Below the pieces are notes generated by a model. It was not told the DNA's origin. It worked only from the letters and a program-made list of their open reading frames with translations, and ran no database searches. A DNA stretch of 5,817 nucleotides from Chloroflexota bacterium (GTDB taxonomy: Bacteria; Chloroflexota; Dehalococcoidia; Tepidiformales; Tepidiformaceae): contig JANXYE010000271.1 of assembly GCA_025350285.1 (NCBI GenBank), positions 1-5,817 on the forward strand. Direction: 5' to 3'. Numbering within the stretch: position 1 is the first letter of the stretch; each line of letters starts with the position of its first letter. A program made the position numbers and the translations under genes. Shown piece by piece: positions 1 to 5,459 of the stretch.

Positions 1-24
1 TGGAAAGGTCACGAGTTCGCCCAT
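1..24 (-). CDS. Start of a minus-strand gene, probably dienelactone hydrolase family (partial)
   Basis: Only eight codons are inside the window, reading MGELVTFP from an ATG at 24-22 and running off the left edge. The start is supported by a GGAGG ribosome binding site (complement of 32-36) seven bases upstream and by a promoter-like pair at 64-93. The short N-terminus resembles that of dienelactone hydrolase family alpha/beta hydrolases, which often open with a short strand of this kind (GELVTFP followed by a Ser/Asn/Gly turn). Family members hydrolyse dienelactones or related esters in the cytoplasm using a Cys/Ser-Asp-His triad, none of which is visible here. That a gene starts here is fairly well supported; the family name rests on eight residues and is tentative. 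It lies downstream of the binding-protein gene on the same strand but is separated by a terminator-like hairpin, so it is probably a separate transcript. Confidence 0.5.
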
Positions 25-63
25 TGGGATGCCTCCGGAAAGTCGCTGAAGTTAGTGGGTGAG

Positions 64-93
64 ACTGTAGAGGTTCGGCGCCCAAACGGACAA
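64..93 (-). promoter_or_regulatory. Candidate promoter of the left-edge minus-strand gene
   Basis: Read on the minus strand there is a -35-like TTGTCC (93-88, 4 of 6 to TTGACA), an 18-base spacer, and a -10-like TACAGT (69-64, 4 of 6 to TATAAT). Transcription would begin near position 57 and give a leader of about 33 bases containing the GGAGG at 36-32 before the ATG at 24. The geometry is coherent, but the match is by consensus only and the housekeeping sigma preference of this organism is unknown. Confidence 0.4.
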
Positions 94-209
94 GGAGCGA
101 GGGCGGTCGGCCGCCGTATTCGCCGTCCAGGTGGATGACGGGGAGTCCAGTGCGCACGGGTGGGAGTGTGACGCGAGGGCTACTCCGGCGCCCGGCCCGG
201 AAACGCGAC

Positions 210-233
210 AGGCCGGCCCTTGCGGGCCGGCCT
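210..233 (-). terminator. Hairpin terminator after the solute-binding protein gene
   Basis: A perfect 10-bp stem (210-219 with 224-233) surrounds a four-base loop. On the minus strand the loop reads GCAA closed by a C-G pair, a stable GNRA tetraloop, which favours function on that strand. It begins 27 bases past the binding-protein stop codon at 261-263. The sequence after the stem on the minus strand is only weakly T-rich (TGTCGCGTTTCC), so it may be a weak or factor-assisted terminator rather than a canonical intrinsic one. It separates the binding-protein gene from the minus-strand gene at the left edge. Confidence 0.6.
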
Positions 234-260
234 CTTCGGTGTAGCTCCGGTGAGAGCCAG

Positions 261-2072
261 CTACGCCGTCTTGTCGGAGTAGACGGTCTGGATGCGGAAC
301 TCGTTGGCGGAGGCGGAGCCCCAGACCCAGTCCTTCTCCGGATAGTTCCTGAGGTAATCGCGGATTGGCTGGTACTTCGTCTTCTGCACCGGGAGGGGGA
401 TGCAGGTCGCGTTGTTCGTGAGGATGAACTCCTGGAGCGCGTCCAACTTGACTGTGCGGGCCTTCCGATCGAGTTCGGCGGCCTGGGCTTCGTAGAGATC
501 CTGGATCTGCTTGGCAAGGGCGGCCACTTCCGGCACCGTCGATTCCAGCTTCATGTTCGGGAAAATACCGCCGAAGCCCGTCGGCACGTACAGCGTGAGG
601 GCGTTGTAGTCCGGGATGGTGTTAAGCGAGAGGTTGTAGGCGACGAAGAGATCCCACTCTTTGACGGGGGCGACGGCCTTGGCGACGTAGCTGTTGCCAT
701 CGACGTTATCGATTTGGACATCGACGCCGAGGTTTTTCTTGAGGTCTTCGCCGATGACCTGGGCGGCCTGGGCGAAGAGGGGGATGCCGGAGTTCGTCGT
801 TATCTTCAGCTTCCCATTGAACTTGGCGGCGCCGCCGCCGGCGTCCCAGAGCTTCCTGGCTTCGGTCGGGTCGTACTTCTGGTATCCCTTGAGCTTGTCC
901 TGGCTCCACGAGAAGTCCTTGAAGCCGGCCGACACGGGCGCGCCCAGAATGCCATCACCGACGTAAACGGTGTTGATGAAGCGTGTCCGGTCCCAGGCGA
1001 GGGAGATGGCCTTGCGCAGGTTCGGGTCGATCCACTTGACGGCGTCGAACGCGAGGATGAGGTGGTCCTTGGAGTCGTCCTTGAGGACCTTGACGCCGCT
1101 CTGCTTGGCGAGTTCTTCGGCCACGATCTTATCGACGGGGACGAGCGACGTGCTGAGGATATCGAGTTCGCCGGCGATGAAGGCTGCCTTGGCCGAAGCG
1201 GGGTCGGCGATGATGCGCTCTTCCCAGGCGTCGAAGTAGGGGCCAGCGGCCAGGAATGCCTCGGACGGGTTCGAACGCTTGTAGTTGGGGTTCCGCTCGA
1301 AGCGCGTGCCGGTGGACTCGTGCTTGACCATTTTGTACGGGCCGCTGCCGGCGTTATCGACCTTGCGCAGGGTCTTATCTCCCGAAGCCTCGACCATCTC
1401 CTTGGCGACGACAGCGAACTGGTGGTTGCCCATCGCGATGAGGTTCGAGGCGAAGGGCTTGTTCTGCTTGATGATGATGGTGTTGTCGTCCGGTGTGACG
1501 AAGGTGGCGCCAGCGGCGGCGTCCATCCAGCCCCAGTTGGTCTTGTTGAACTGGGAACCGAAGCTCTTGAGCATGTCTGGATAGCGGTTCCAGCTGTAGG
1601 CGAGGTCCGAAGCGACAACCCGCCGGCCGTTCGCGACTTCCGGCAGGAAGAGCGCATCCTGGCGGATCGTGATGGTCAGCGTCTGGGCGTCGGTCTGCTC
1701 GATCTTCGTCGCGAGGTCGAAGAGGAGCTTGTCTGTCGAGGCCTGGTAGAGGTGGGTTGTGCTGTAGGTGCGGGCCGTGTGCGTGACGTACGTGTTGGTG
1801 ATCGCGGGGTCCACGCCCGTGTCCGGCACGGCCTTGACAACGCGGAAGGTGCCGCCGCGCTTGCCGGCGGCCGGTGCAGTGGCGGCGCCGGTAGCCGCCC
1901 CGGTGGCGGCGCTGCTTGCGGATGCCGTGGCGGTCTTCTTGGTGTCGTCATCGCCGCAGCCGGCGAGGATGGCGGCGGAGCCGGCCACCGCGGTCGCGGA
2001 GCCCGCGAGGAAGCGGCGCCGGGTGAAGCTCGAGCTTCGGGCGCGGGTCCAGTAATTATCGGTTGAAGCCAT
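261..2072 (-). CDS. ABC transporter substrate-binding protein, family 5 (SBP_bac_5), Tat lipoprotein
   Basis: This 603-residue protein is the extracytoplasmic binding component of a peptide/opine/nickel-type ABC importer. The N-terminus has a twin-arginine motif (T17-R-R-R-F-L22), a hydrophobic stretch, and a lipobox LAGC with Cys39 as the expected lipid anchor. This implies export of a folded precursor by Tat and tethering to the outer face of the membrane. Residues about 40-70 form a Ser/Ala/Thr-rich linker. The binding domain starts near 71 (KRGGTFRV). It carries recognisable family features: SDLAYSWNR, then GSGPYKMV followed by FERNPNY, then AAFIAGELDI, LRKAISLAWDRTRF, and YDPTEARKLWDAGG. 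Length is typical for the family. The start at 2072 has GGAGGG eight bases upstream. It is transcribed divergently from two permease genes, which are its likely partners. The substrate cannot be read from sequence; peptides, nickel complexes, glycosides and others are all handled by this family. Confidence 0.93.
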   Translation of the reverse strand: MASTDNYWTRARSSSFTRRRFLAGSATAVAGSAAILAGCGDDDTKKTATASASSAATGAATGAATAPAAGKRGGTFRVVKAVPDTGVDPAITNTYVTHTARTYSTTHLYQASTDKLLFDLATKIEQTDAQTLTITIRQDALFLPEVANGRRVVASDLAYSWNRYPDMLKSFGSQFNKTNWGWMDAAAGATFVTPDDNTIIIKQNKPFASNLIAMGNHQFAVVAKEMVEASGDKTLRKVDNAGSGPYKMVKHESTGTRFERNPNYKRSNPSEAFLAAGPYFDAWEERIIADPASAKAAFIAGELDILSTSLVPVDKIVAEELAKQSGVKVLKDDSKDHLILAFDAVKWIDPNLRKAISLAWDRTRFINTVYVGDGILGAPVSAGFKDFSWSQDKLKGYQKYDPTEARKLWDAGGGAAKFNGKLKITTNSGIPLFAQAAQVIGEDLKKNLGVDVQIDNVDGNSYVAKAVAPVKEWDLFVAYNLSLNTIPDYNALTLYVPTGFGGIFPNMKLESTVPEVAALAKQIQDLYEAQAAELDRKARTVKLDALQEFILTNNATCIPLPVQKTKYQPIRDYLRNYPEKDWVWGSASANEFRIQTVYSDKTA

Positions 2073-2157
2073 GGGTTGTCCCTCCAGAGGTATCCGGGAT
2101 CATTCCGTATCCCACACGTTCGGCGGCGGCAACGATGCGCGGCGCGGACGCATCAGC

Positions 2158-2186
2158 ATTGTTGGATACGCATACCAACCGCGCAA
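2158..2186 (-). promoter_or_regulatory. Candidate promoter for the solute-binding protein gene
   Basis: On the minus strand a -35-like TTGCGC (2186-2181, 3 of 6) is followed by a 17-base spacer and a -10-like AACAAT (2163-2158, 4 of 6). Transcription would start near 2151, giving a leader of about 80 bases. An imperfect dyad GTTGG-N9-CCAAC (2161-2179) covers the spacer, and the left AACG palindrome (2185-2196) overlaps the -35. A 6-bp stem, 2134-2139 with 2149-2154, would lie near the 5' end of the transcript. The consensus match is modest, so this is a candidate only. Confidence 0.3.
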
Positions 2187-2246
2187 CGGATTCGTTGGCT
2201 GGCTGGCCGACCAGTAGGCTGATTGCGTCGAACGGCCCCGTTGGCT
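2185..2246. promoter_or_regulatory. Two copies of a 16-bp palindromic motif, candidate operator pair
   Basis: The motif AACGGNNNCGTTGGCT occurs at 2185-2200 and again at 2231-2246, identical at 13 of 16 positions, with the three differing bases in the centre. The core AACG-N4-CGTT is a perfect dyad in both copies. The copies are in the same orientation and 46 bp apart. They sit in the middle of the 234-bp region between the divergent binding-protein and permease genes, where a shared regulator would bind. This is inference; no regulator gene is in the window. Confidence 0.4.
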
Positions 2247-2251
2247 ACTGT
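2223..2251 (+). promoter_or_regulatory. Candidate promoter for the permease operon
   Basis: A -35-like TTGCGT (2223-2228, 3 of 6) and a -10-like TACTGT (2246-2251, 3 of 6, keeping TA and the final T) are separated by 17 bases. The right-hand palindrome fills the spacer, which would suit repression by steric block. An alternative pair is TTGGCT (2195-2200) with GCTGAT (2218-2223), also at 17 bases. Neither match is strong. Confidence 0.25.
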
Positions 2252-2306
2252 CGCGGACGGCGTACCATGGCCCCGAGATTACCTCGAAGGCCGGAGGGGC
2301 GAGCCC

Positions 2307-3254
2307 ATGCGGGCCTACATTATTCGTCGTCTGTTGCTCCTCCCGTTGATCGTGTTTCTGGTGTCTATCCTGACGTTTTCGCTGGTCCGGATTCTCCCGG
2401 GCGATGCGGCGGTAGCACGGCTTGGCGCGCAGGCGGGCGCGTGCCAGGAATGCCTGGACCGCGCCCGGCAGGAACTTGGCCTCGACAAGTCTTACCCGGA
2501 GCAGTATGGGAAGTGGTTCAAGGGGGCGATCCGGGGGGACTTCGGCCTTTCGAACGCCACCACGCGCGAGATCGGCCCTGAGCTGAAGAAGCGGGCGCTC
2601 GTGACGCTCCAGCTGGGGACTATCAGCATCCTCTTCACGATCCTGATCGGGGTGCCCATCGGCGTGCTTTCGGCCGTCAAGTCGGGCAGGCCGCTGGACT
2701 ATGGGCTTCGCTTATTCTCGATCCTCGGCCTTTCCGTGCCGAACTTCTGGCTGGCGACGCTGGTAGTCTATCTGCCGGTCTACTGGTGGACATGGAACCC
2801 CGCAAAACAGTTCAAGACGATTGGCGAGGATCCTCTTTCGCACTTCGGGCTGCTCCTGTTGCCGGCGCTGGTACTGGCTATCTCCGCTTCGGCGTATGTC
2901 GCGCGGATCACACGATCGGCGATGCTGGAGGCGCTCACGAGCGACCATGTGCGGACGGCCCGGGCGAAGGGGCTCGCCGAAGGCACGGTGATACTCTCGC
3001 ATGTCTTTCGCAACTCGCTGATTCCGCTGCTAACGGTGGTCGGTCTGCAAACGGGGTTCATCCTCGGCGGCTCGATCATCATTGAAGACATTTTCGGAAT
3101 CCCCGGGATGGGCCAGATGGCGGGCCGGGCGGTGTTTGACCGCGACTATCAGACGCTTCAGGCGGTGACGGTGATTACGACGCTGACATTCGTCGTGATG
3201 ACGCTGGCCGTCGATATCGCGTATGCGTGGGTCGATCCCCGCATCCGTTACTAG
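2307..3254 (+). CDS. ABC transporter permease, DppB/OppB type
   Basis: This 315-residue integral membrane protein is one half of the translocation channel of a peptide/nickel-type importer. The start at 2307 is chosen over an in-frame TTG at 2223 because it has GGAGG at 2293-2297 and gives the usual N-terminus (MRAYIIRRLL), with the first membrane helix at about 8-28 followed by the family signature ILPGD. Then come a short extracytoplasmic region with ELGLDK and GDFGLS motifs, further helices near 102-124, 136-160, 180-197, 245-262 and 284-308, and the typical C-terminus DPRIRY. The EAA loop that contacts the ATPase is visible at about 208-240 (EAL, ARAKG, RNSLIP). It belongs to the BPD_transp_1 family at normal length. 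An unusual point is a CxxC pair (Cys46, Cys49) in the loop after helix 1. It is followed after 12 bases by the second permease and pairs functionally with the divergent binding protein. Confidence 0.95.
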   Translation: MRAYIIRRLLLLPLIVFLVSILTFSLVRILPGDAAVARLGAQAGACQECLDRARQELGLDKSYPEQYGKWFKGAIRGDFGLSNATTREIGPELKKRALVTLQLGTISILFTILIGVPIGVLSAVKSGRPLDYGLRLFSILGLSVPNFWLATLVVYLPVYWWTWNPAKQFKTIGEDPLSHFGLLLLPALVLAISASAYVARITRSAMLEALTSDHVRTARAKGLAEGTVILSHVFRNSLIPLLTVVGLQTGFILGGSIIIEDIFGIPGMGQMAGRAVFDRDYQTLQAVTVITTLTFVVMTLAVDIAYAWVDPRIRY

Positions 3255-3266
3255 CTGGAGAGCAAC

Positions 3267-4220
3267 ATGGCGACCCAAACGCAGCCCGCCGTCGCGACCC
3301 CGGACCTCGGCCCGAGCATGATCTCCCGGCGCTGGCGGGGAGCGCGTCACTTCGTGCGCAGGCAGCCACTGGGCGCCCTCGGCATCTTCATCATCGTCGT
3401 GCTGGTAACCCTTGCGGTCTTCGCACCGCTGCTGACGGACGTCTCCCCGACGGACATCGGCGACGACGTGCTCGTCGAGCCCAGTGCCGACCACTGGTTC
3501 GGGACGAACCGGGCTGCGCAGGACATGTGGACGCGCGTGATCTACGGGGGCCGGCCGTCGCTCACGGTGGGCCTGGCGGTGGTGCTCATCGGGGTCATCG
3601 GGGGGACGGTCATGGGGCTGCTCGCGGGTTACCTGGGCGGCTGGGTGGACATGGTGATTTCGCGCGTGTTCGAGGTGCTGAACTCGGTCCCGTCGATCCT
3701 CTTTGGGCTGGTCATCGGAGCTTCGCTGGGCCCCAAACTCGATGACACGCTCGGGTCCGACTTCATCATTAACCCGCGGCTGCTGGCAATCGTTATCGCT
3801 GTCAGTATCGCGTTCCTCCCGGCGATCGGCCGGATCCTGCGCGGCGGCGTTATCGCGGAACGGAACCGCCAATACGTGGAGGCCGCGCGGGTCATCGGTG
3901 CGAGCGAGACGCGGGTGATGTTCCGGCACGTCCTCCCGAACCTGCTGCCCCTGATGATCGTGCTCGCCAGCACGTCGCTTCCGGCTGCCATCCTGACGGA
4001 GGCGGCCCTGAGCTATCTCGGTGTTGGCCTGCCGTATGGCGACGCATCCTGGGGTGGAGACCTGGGTGGGTCGGCGCGGCAACTCTTTTCGCTCGCCCCC
4101 TGGCTCGCGATCTTCCCGGGCGTCGCGCTGGGCCTCACGGTGCTGGCGTTCAACCTCCTCGGCGACTCGCTACGGGACGAACTGGATCCACGCCTGCGCG
4201 GCAGCGGCCTGCGGGGATGA
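3267..4220 (+). CDS. ABC transporter permease, DppC/OppC type
   Basis: This 317-residue protein is the second channel subunit of the importer. The ATG at 3267 follows GGAG at 3257-3260. Residues about 23-60 form the OppC N-terminal region with the first helix (near 36-56). Next is the characteristic segment HWFGTNRAAQDMWTRVIYGG at about 76-95, which matches the family pattern of an FGTD/N-type motif, a conserved acid and an R-x-x-Y-G turn. The BPD_transp_1 domain follows with helices near 98-121, 136-153, 171-190, 226-244 and 276-298. The EAA loop is clear (EAARVIGAS at about 205-213, then HVLPN at 221-225), followed by TEAALSYLGVG and SWG. The C-terminus LRDELDPRLRG is normal for DppC. It is cotranscribed with the preceding permease. 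No ATPase gene follows, although one commonly does in such operons, so ATPases must be encoded elsewhere if this system works. Confidence 0.95.
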   Translation: MATQTQPAVATPDLGPSMISRRWRGARHFVRRQPLGALGIFIIVVLVTLAVFAPLLTDVSPTDIGDDVLVEPSADHWFGTNRAAQDMWTRVIYGGRPSLTVGLAVVLIGVIGGTVMGLLAGYLGGWVDMVISRVFEVLNSVPSILFGLVIGASLGPKLDDTLGSDFIINPRLLAIVIAVSIAFLPAIGRILRGGVIAERNRQYVEAARVIGASETRVMFRHVLPNLLPLMIVLASTSLPAAILTEAALSYLGVGLPYGDASWGGDLGGSARQLFSLAPWLAIFPGVALGLTVLAFNLLGDSLRDELDPRLRGSGLRG

Positions 4221-4251
4221 TGTTCCAGGCCGGGTGGTGCGCGCCCTGGCC

Positions 4252-4304
4252 GTGAGGGCTACGCTCAGGCCCCACTGAGGCAGAATCCCTACCCGGGCTC
4301 CTGC
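4252..4304 (-). repeat. Inverted repeat copy A, two-hairpin element upstream of rhodanese
   Basis: The 43-bp core 4262-4304 is the reverse complement of 5322-5364 with only two differences. Similarity fades but continues a few bases further, to about 4252. Read on the minus strand it can form a 6-bp hairpin (GCAGGA with TTCTGC, including one G-U pair; plus-strand 4299-4304 and 4280-4285). It can also form a 7-bp hairpin with one bulged base (4269-4275 with 4252-4259) around the loop CTGAGCGTA. It begins 31 bases after the DppC-type stop codon. Unlike the other copy it lacks a distal arm for a long closing stem. Its role is unknown: a dispersed repeat, an RNA element or a remnant are all possible. 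Confidence 0.75.
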
Positions 4305-4346
4305 GGGCGGTTGGCGGCGGGCGCTCGGGCCGCTCTGCGGAGATTG

Positions 4347-4387
4347 TTGACTTAGTTGCTTGACTTTGTCCGGCGGCCTACGCTGAT
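4347..4387 (+). promoter_or_regulatory. Candidate promoter region of the rhodanese gene with tandem TTGACTT
   Basis: The heptamer TTGACTT occurs twice, at 4347-4353 and 4360-4366, 13 bp apart in the same orientation. Either could serve as a -35 box (TTGACT, 5 of 6 to TTGACA). The second is followed after 16 bases by GCTGAT (4382-4387), a poor -10 match (3 of 6). Transcription from there would begin near 4394, leaving a leader of about 45 bases. This is the only AT-richer stretch in the 218-base region before the rhodanese start, which supports a promoter here even if the exact -10 is unsure. Confidence 0.4.
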
Positions 4388-4438
4388 GGGTACCCGCAAA
4401 CTCCAACCTGCCATTCTGAAACCCCCGGAGGTCTCCCT

Positions 4439-5302
4439 ATGTCCACAATCGCCGAACGCGGTTACGCCAAACCCGATGTCCTCGTCGGCACCGATTGGGT
4501 CGCCGAGCACCTGAACGACGCCTCGGTCCGGATCGTCGAATCGAACGAAGACCCGCTCCTCTACCCGTCGGGCCATATCCCCGGGGCGGTCCAGATCGAT
4601 TGGGCGCTGGACCTGAACGACCAGGTGCGCCGGGACTACCTGAACAAGGAGCAGTTCGGCGCACTGATGGCGAAGAACGGCATTTCGCGCGATACGACGG
4701 TCGTGTTCTACGGCGACAAGAGCAACTGGTGGGCGACCTACGCCTTCTGGATCTTCCAGCTCTTCGGCCACACCAACGCGAAGGTGATGGACGGCGGCCG
4801 CCTCAAGTGGGAGAAGGAAGGGCGCGACCTGACGCGCGAGGCGAAGACCTACGCGGCTACAACCTACAACGCCCCGGAGCGCGACGATTCGAAGATCCGG
4901 GCATTCCGCGGCCAGGTGCAGGAGCACCAGGCGGCGGGCCGGCCGATGGTGGATGTGCGCAGCCCCGCGGAATACAGCGGCGAAAAGACACACATGCCCG
5001 AGTATCCGCAGGAAGGCGTGCTCCGCGGCGGCCACATTCCGGGGGCGCAGAGCGTGCCCTGGGCGCGGGCCGCAAACCCCGAAGATGGCACCTTCAAGAG
5101 TTCTGACGAGCTAAAGGCGATCTACGAGGGCGAGAAGGGCCTGAAAAGCTCGGACAACATCGTCGCCTACTGCCGCATCGGCGAGCGTTCGAGCCATACC
5201 TGGTTCGTGCTCAGCTACCTGCTCGGCTACCCGACCGTGCGCAACTACGACGGGAGCTGGACGGAATGGGGCAACTCGGTCGGCCTGCCGATCGAAAAGT
5301 GA
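4439..5302 (+). CDS. Thiosulfate sulfurtransferase (rhodanese), two-domain
   Basis: This 287-residue cytoplasmic enzyme moves a sulfane sulfur from thiosulfate or a similar donor to cyanide or another thiophile through a cysteine persulfide. There are two tandem rhodanese domains. The N-terminal domain (about 15-128) has the GHIPGA motif (45-50) but carries Asp93 in YGDKSN where a catalytic cysteine would be, as expected for the inactive structural half. The C-terminal domain (about 155-285) has [11 protein letters not shown] (171-181), GGHIPGA and the active-site loop CRIGERSS starting at Cys245, the only cysteine in the protein. CRIGER is typical of thiosulfate sulfurtransferases (the actinobacterial CysA2/CysA3 type); 3-mercaptopyruvate sulfurtransferases usually have CGSGVT. 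The start has GGAGG (4427-4431) seven bases upstream. There is no signal peptide. It stands alone between inverted repeats, convergent with the next gene, so its pathway (sulfide or cyanide handling, Fe-S or thiolation supply) cannot be told from context. Confidence 0.95.
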   Translation: MSTIAERGYAKPDVLVGTDWVAEHLNDASVRIVESNEDPLLYPSGHIPGAVQIDWALDLNDQVRRDYLNKEQFGALMAKNGISRDTTVVFYGDKSNWWATYAFWIFQLFGHTNAKVMDGGRLKWEKEGRDLTREAKTYAATTYNAPERDDSKIRAFRGQVQEHQAAGRPMVDVRSPAEYSGEKTHMPEYPQEGVLRGGHIPGAQSVPWARAANPEDGTFKSSDELKAIYEGEKGLKSSDNIVAYCRIGERSSHTWFVLSYLLGYPTVRNYDGSWTEWGNSVGLPIEK

Positions 5303-5318
5303 ACCACCGAGCGGAATA

Positions 5319-5442
5319 ACGGCAGGAGCCTGGGTAGGGATTCTGCCTCTGTGGGGCCTGAGCGGAGCGCACCCGTCTCGGGAAGCGCCGGGCATCGGTA
5401 CAGGAGACCTTAGCGCCCACGGAGGGGCGCGGCTCCTGCCGT
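5319..5442 (+). other. 124-nt structured intergenic element closed by a perfect 12-bp stem
   Basis: Between the convergent rhodanese and phosphatidyltransferase genes, 5319-5330 (ACGGCAGGAGCC) pairs perfectly with 5431-5442. Directly inside the right arm is a perfect 6-bp GC-only hairpin, 5413-5418 with 5425-5430, around a six-base loop. A 5-bp pair GTCTC/GAGAC (5375-5379 with 5404-5408) and the repeat-borne hairpins lie between. The layout resembles a multi-branched RNA, a bidirectional termination region, or a small mobile element with 12-bp terminal inverted repeats; no flanking target duplication is evident. Neither side has a T-tract. It starts 16 bases after the rhodanese stop and ends 17 bases before the end of the convergent gene. 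I do not recognise a known RNA family, and expression is unproven. Confidence 0.5.
5322..5372 (+). repeat. Inverted repeat copy B, two-hairpin element downstream of rhodanese
   Basis: The core 5322-5364 matches the reverse complement of 4262-4304 at 41 of 43 positions. It can form hairpin 1 (5322-5327 with 5341-5346) and a weaker hairpin 2 (5351-5353 with 5370-5372 and 5356-5357 with 5367-5368) around the loop CTGAGCGGA. The left arm of hairpin 1 is also used by the 12-bp closing stem of the larger element, so the two pairings exclude one another. The two copies are in opposite orientation and bracket the rhodanese gene. Confidence 0.8.
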
Positions 5443-5459
5443 CAACCAGATGGGATCCG

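Noticed and set aside
102..115. Small hairpin GGCGG-TCGG-CCGCC before the left-edge gene
   Set aside because: Five GC pairs are common by chance in DNA this rich in GC, and its position upstream of the candidate promoter suggests no clear role.
135..2066. 643-codon open frame on the plus strand opposite the solute-binding protein gene
   Set aside because: It is antisense to a protein with clear family motifs, signal peptide and ribosome binding site. Its translation is low in complexity and rich in Gly, Val, Arg and Asp, with no recognisable domain. Long antisense frames are expected from codon bias at high GC.
2223..2306. Upstream TTG start extending the DppB-type permease by 28 residues
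   Set aside because: The added residues are not membrane-like, the TTG has no good ribosome binding site, and the ATG at 2307 has GGAGG and the normal family N-terminus.
3030..4082. 350-codon open frame on the minus strand opposite the permease genes
   Set aside because: Antisense to two strongly supported permeases. The product is very rich in Arg, His, Asp and Gln, with no hydrophobic core or known motif.
4225..4249. Possible terminator after the permease operon (CCAGG with CCTGG)
   Set aside because: Only five pairs around a 15-base loop, with no T-tract; too weak to call.
4352..5035. 227-codon minus-strand frame opposite the rhodanese gene
   Set aside because: Antisense shadow of a confidently identified enzyme; no ribosome binding site or family features were seen.
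5319..5442. T-box, cobalamin, SAM or other known riboswitch, SRP RNA, or tRNA
   Set aside because: No signature of these families was found (no T-box antiterminator motif, B12-box, SRP loop or tRNA arms), and the element sits after genes rather than before one.
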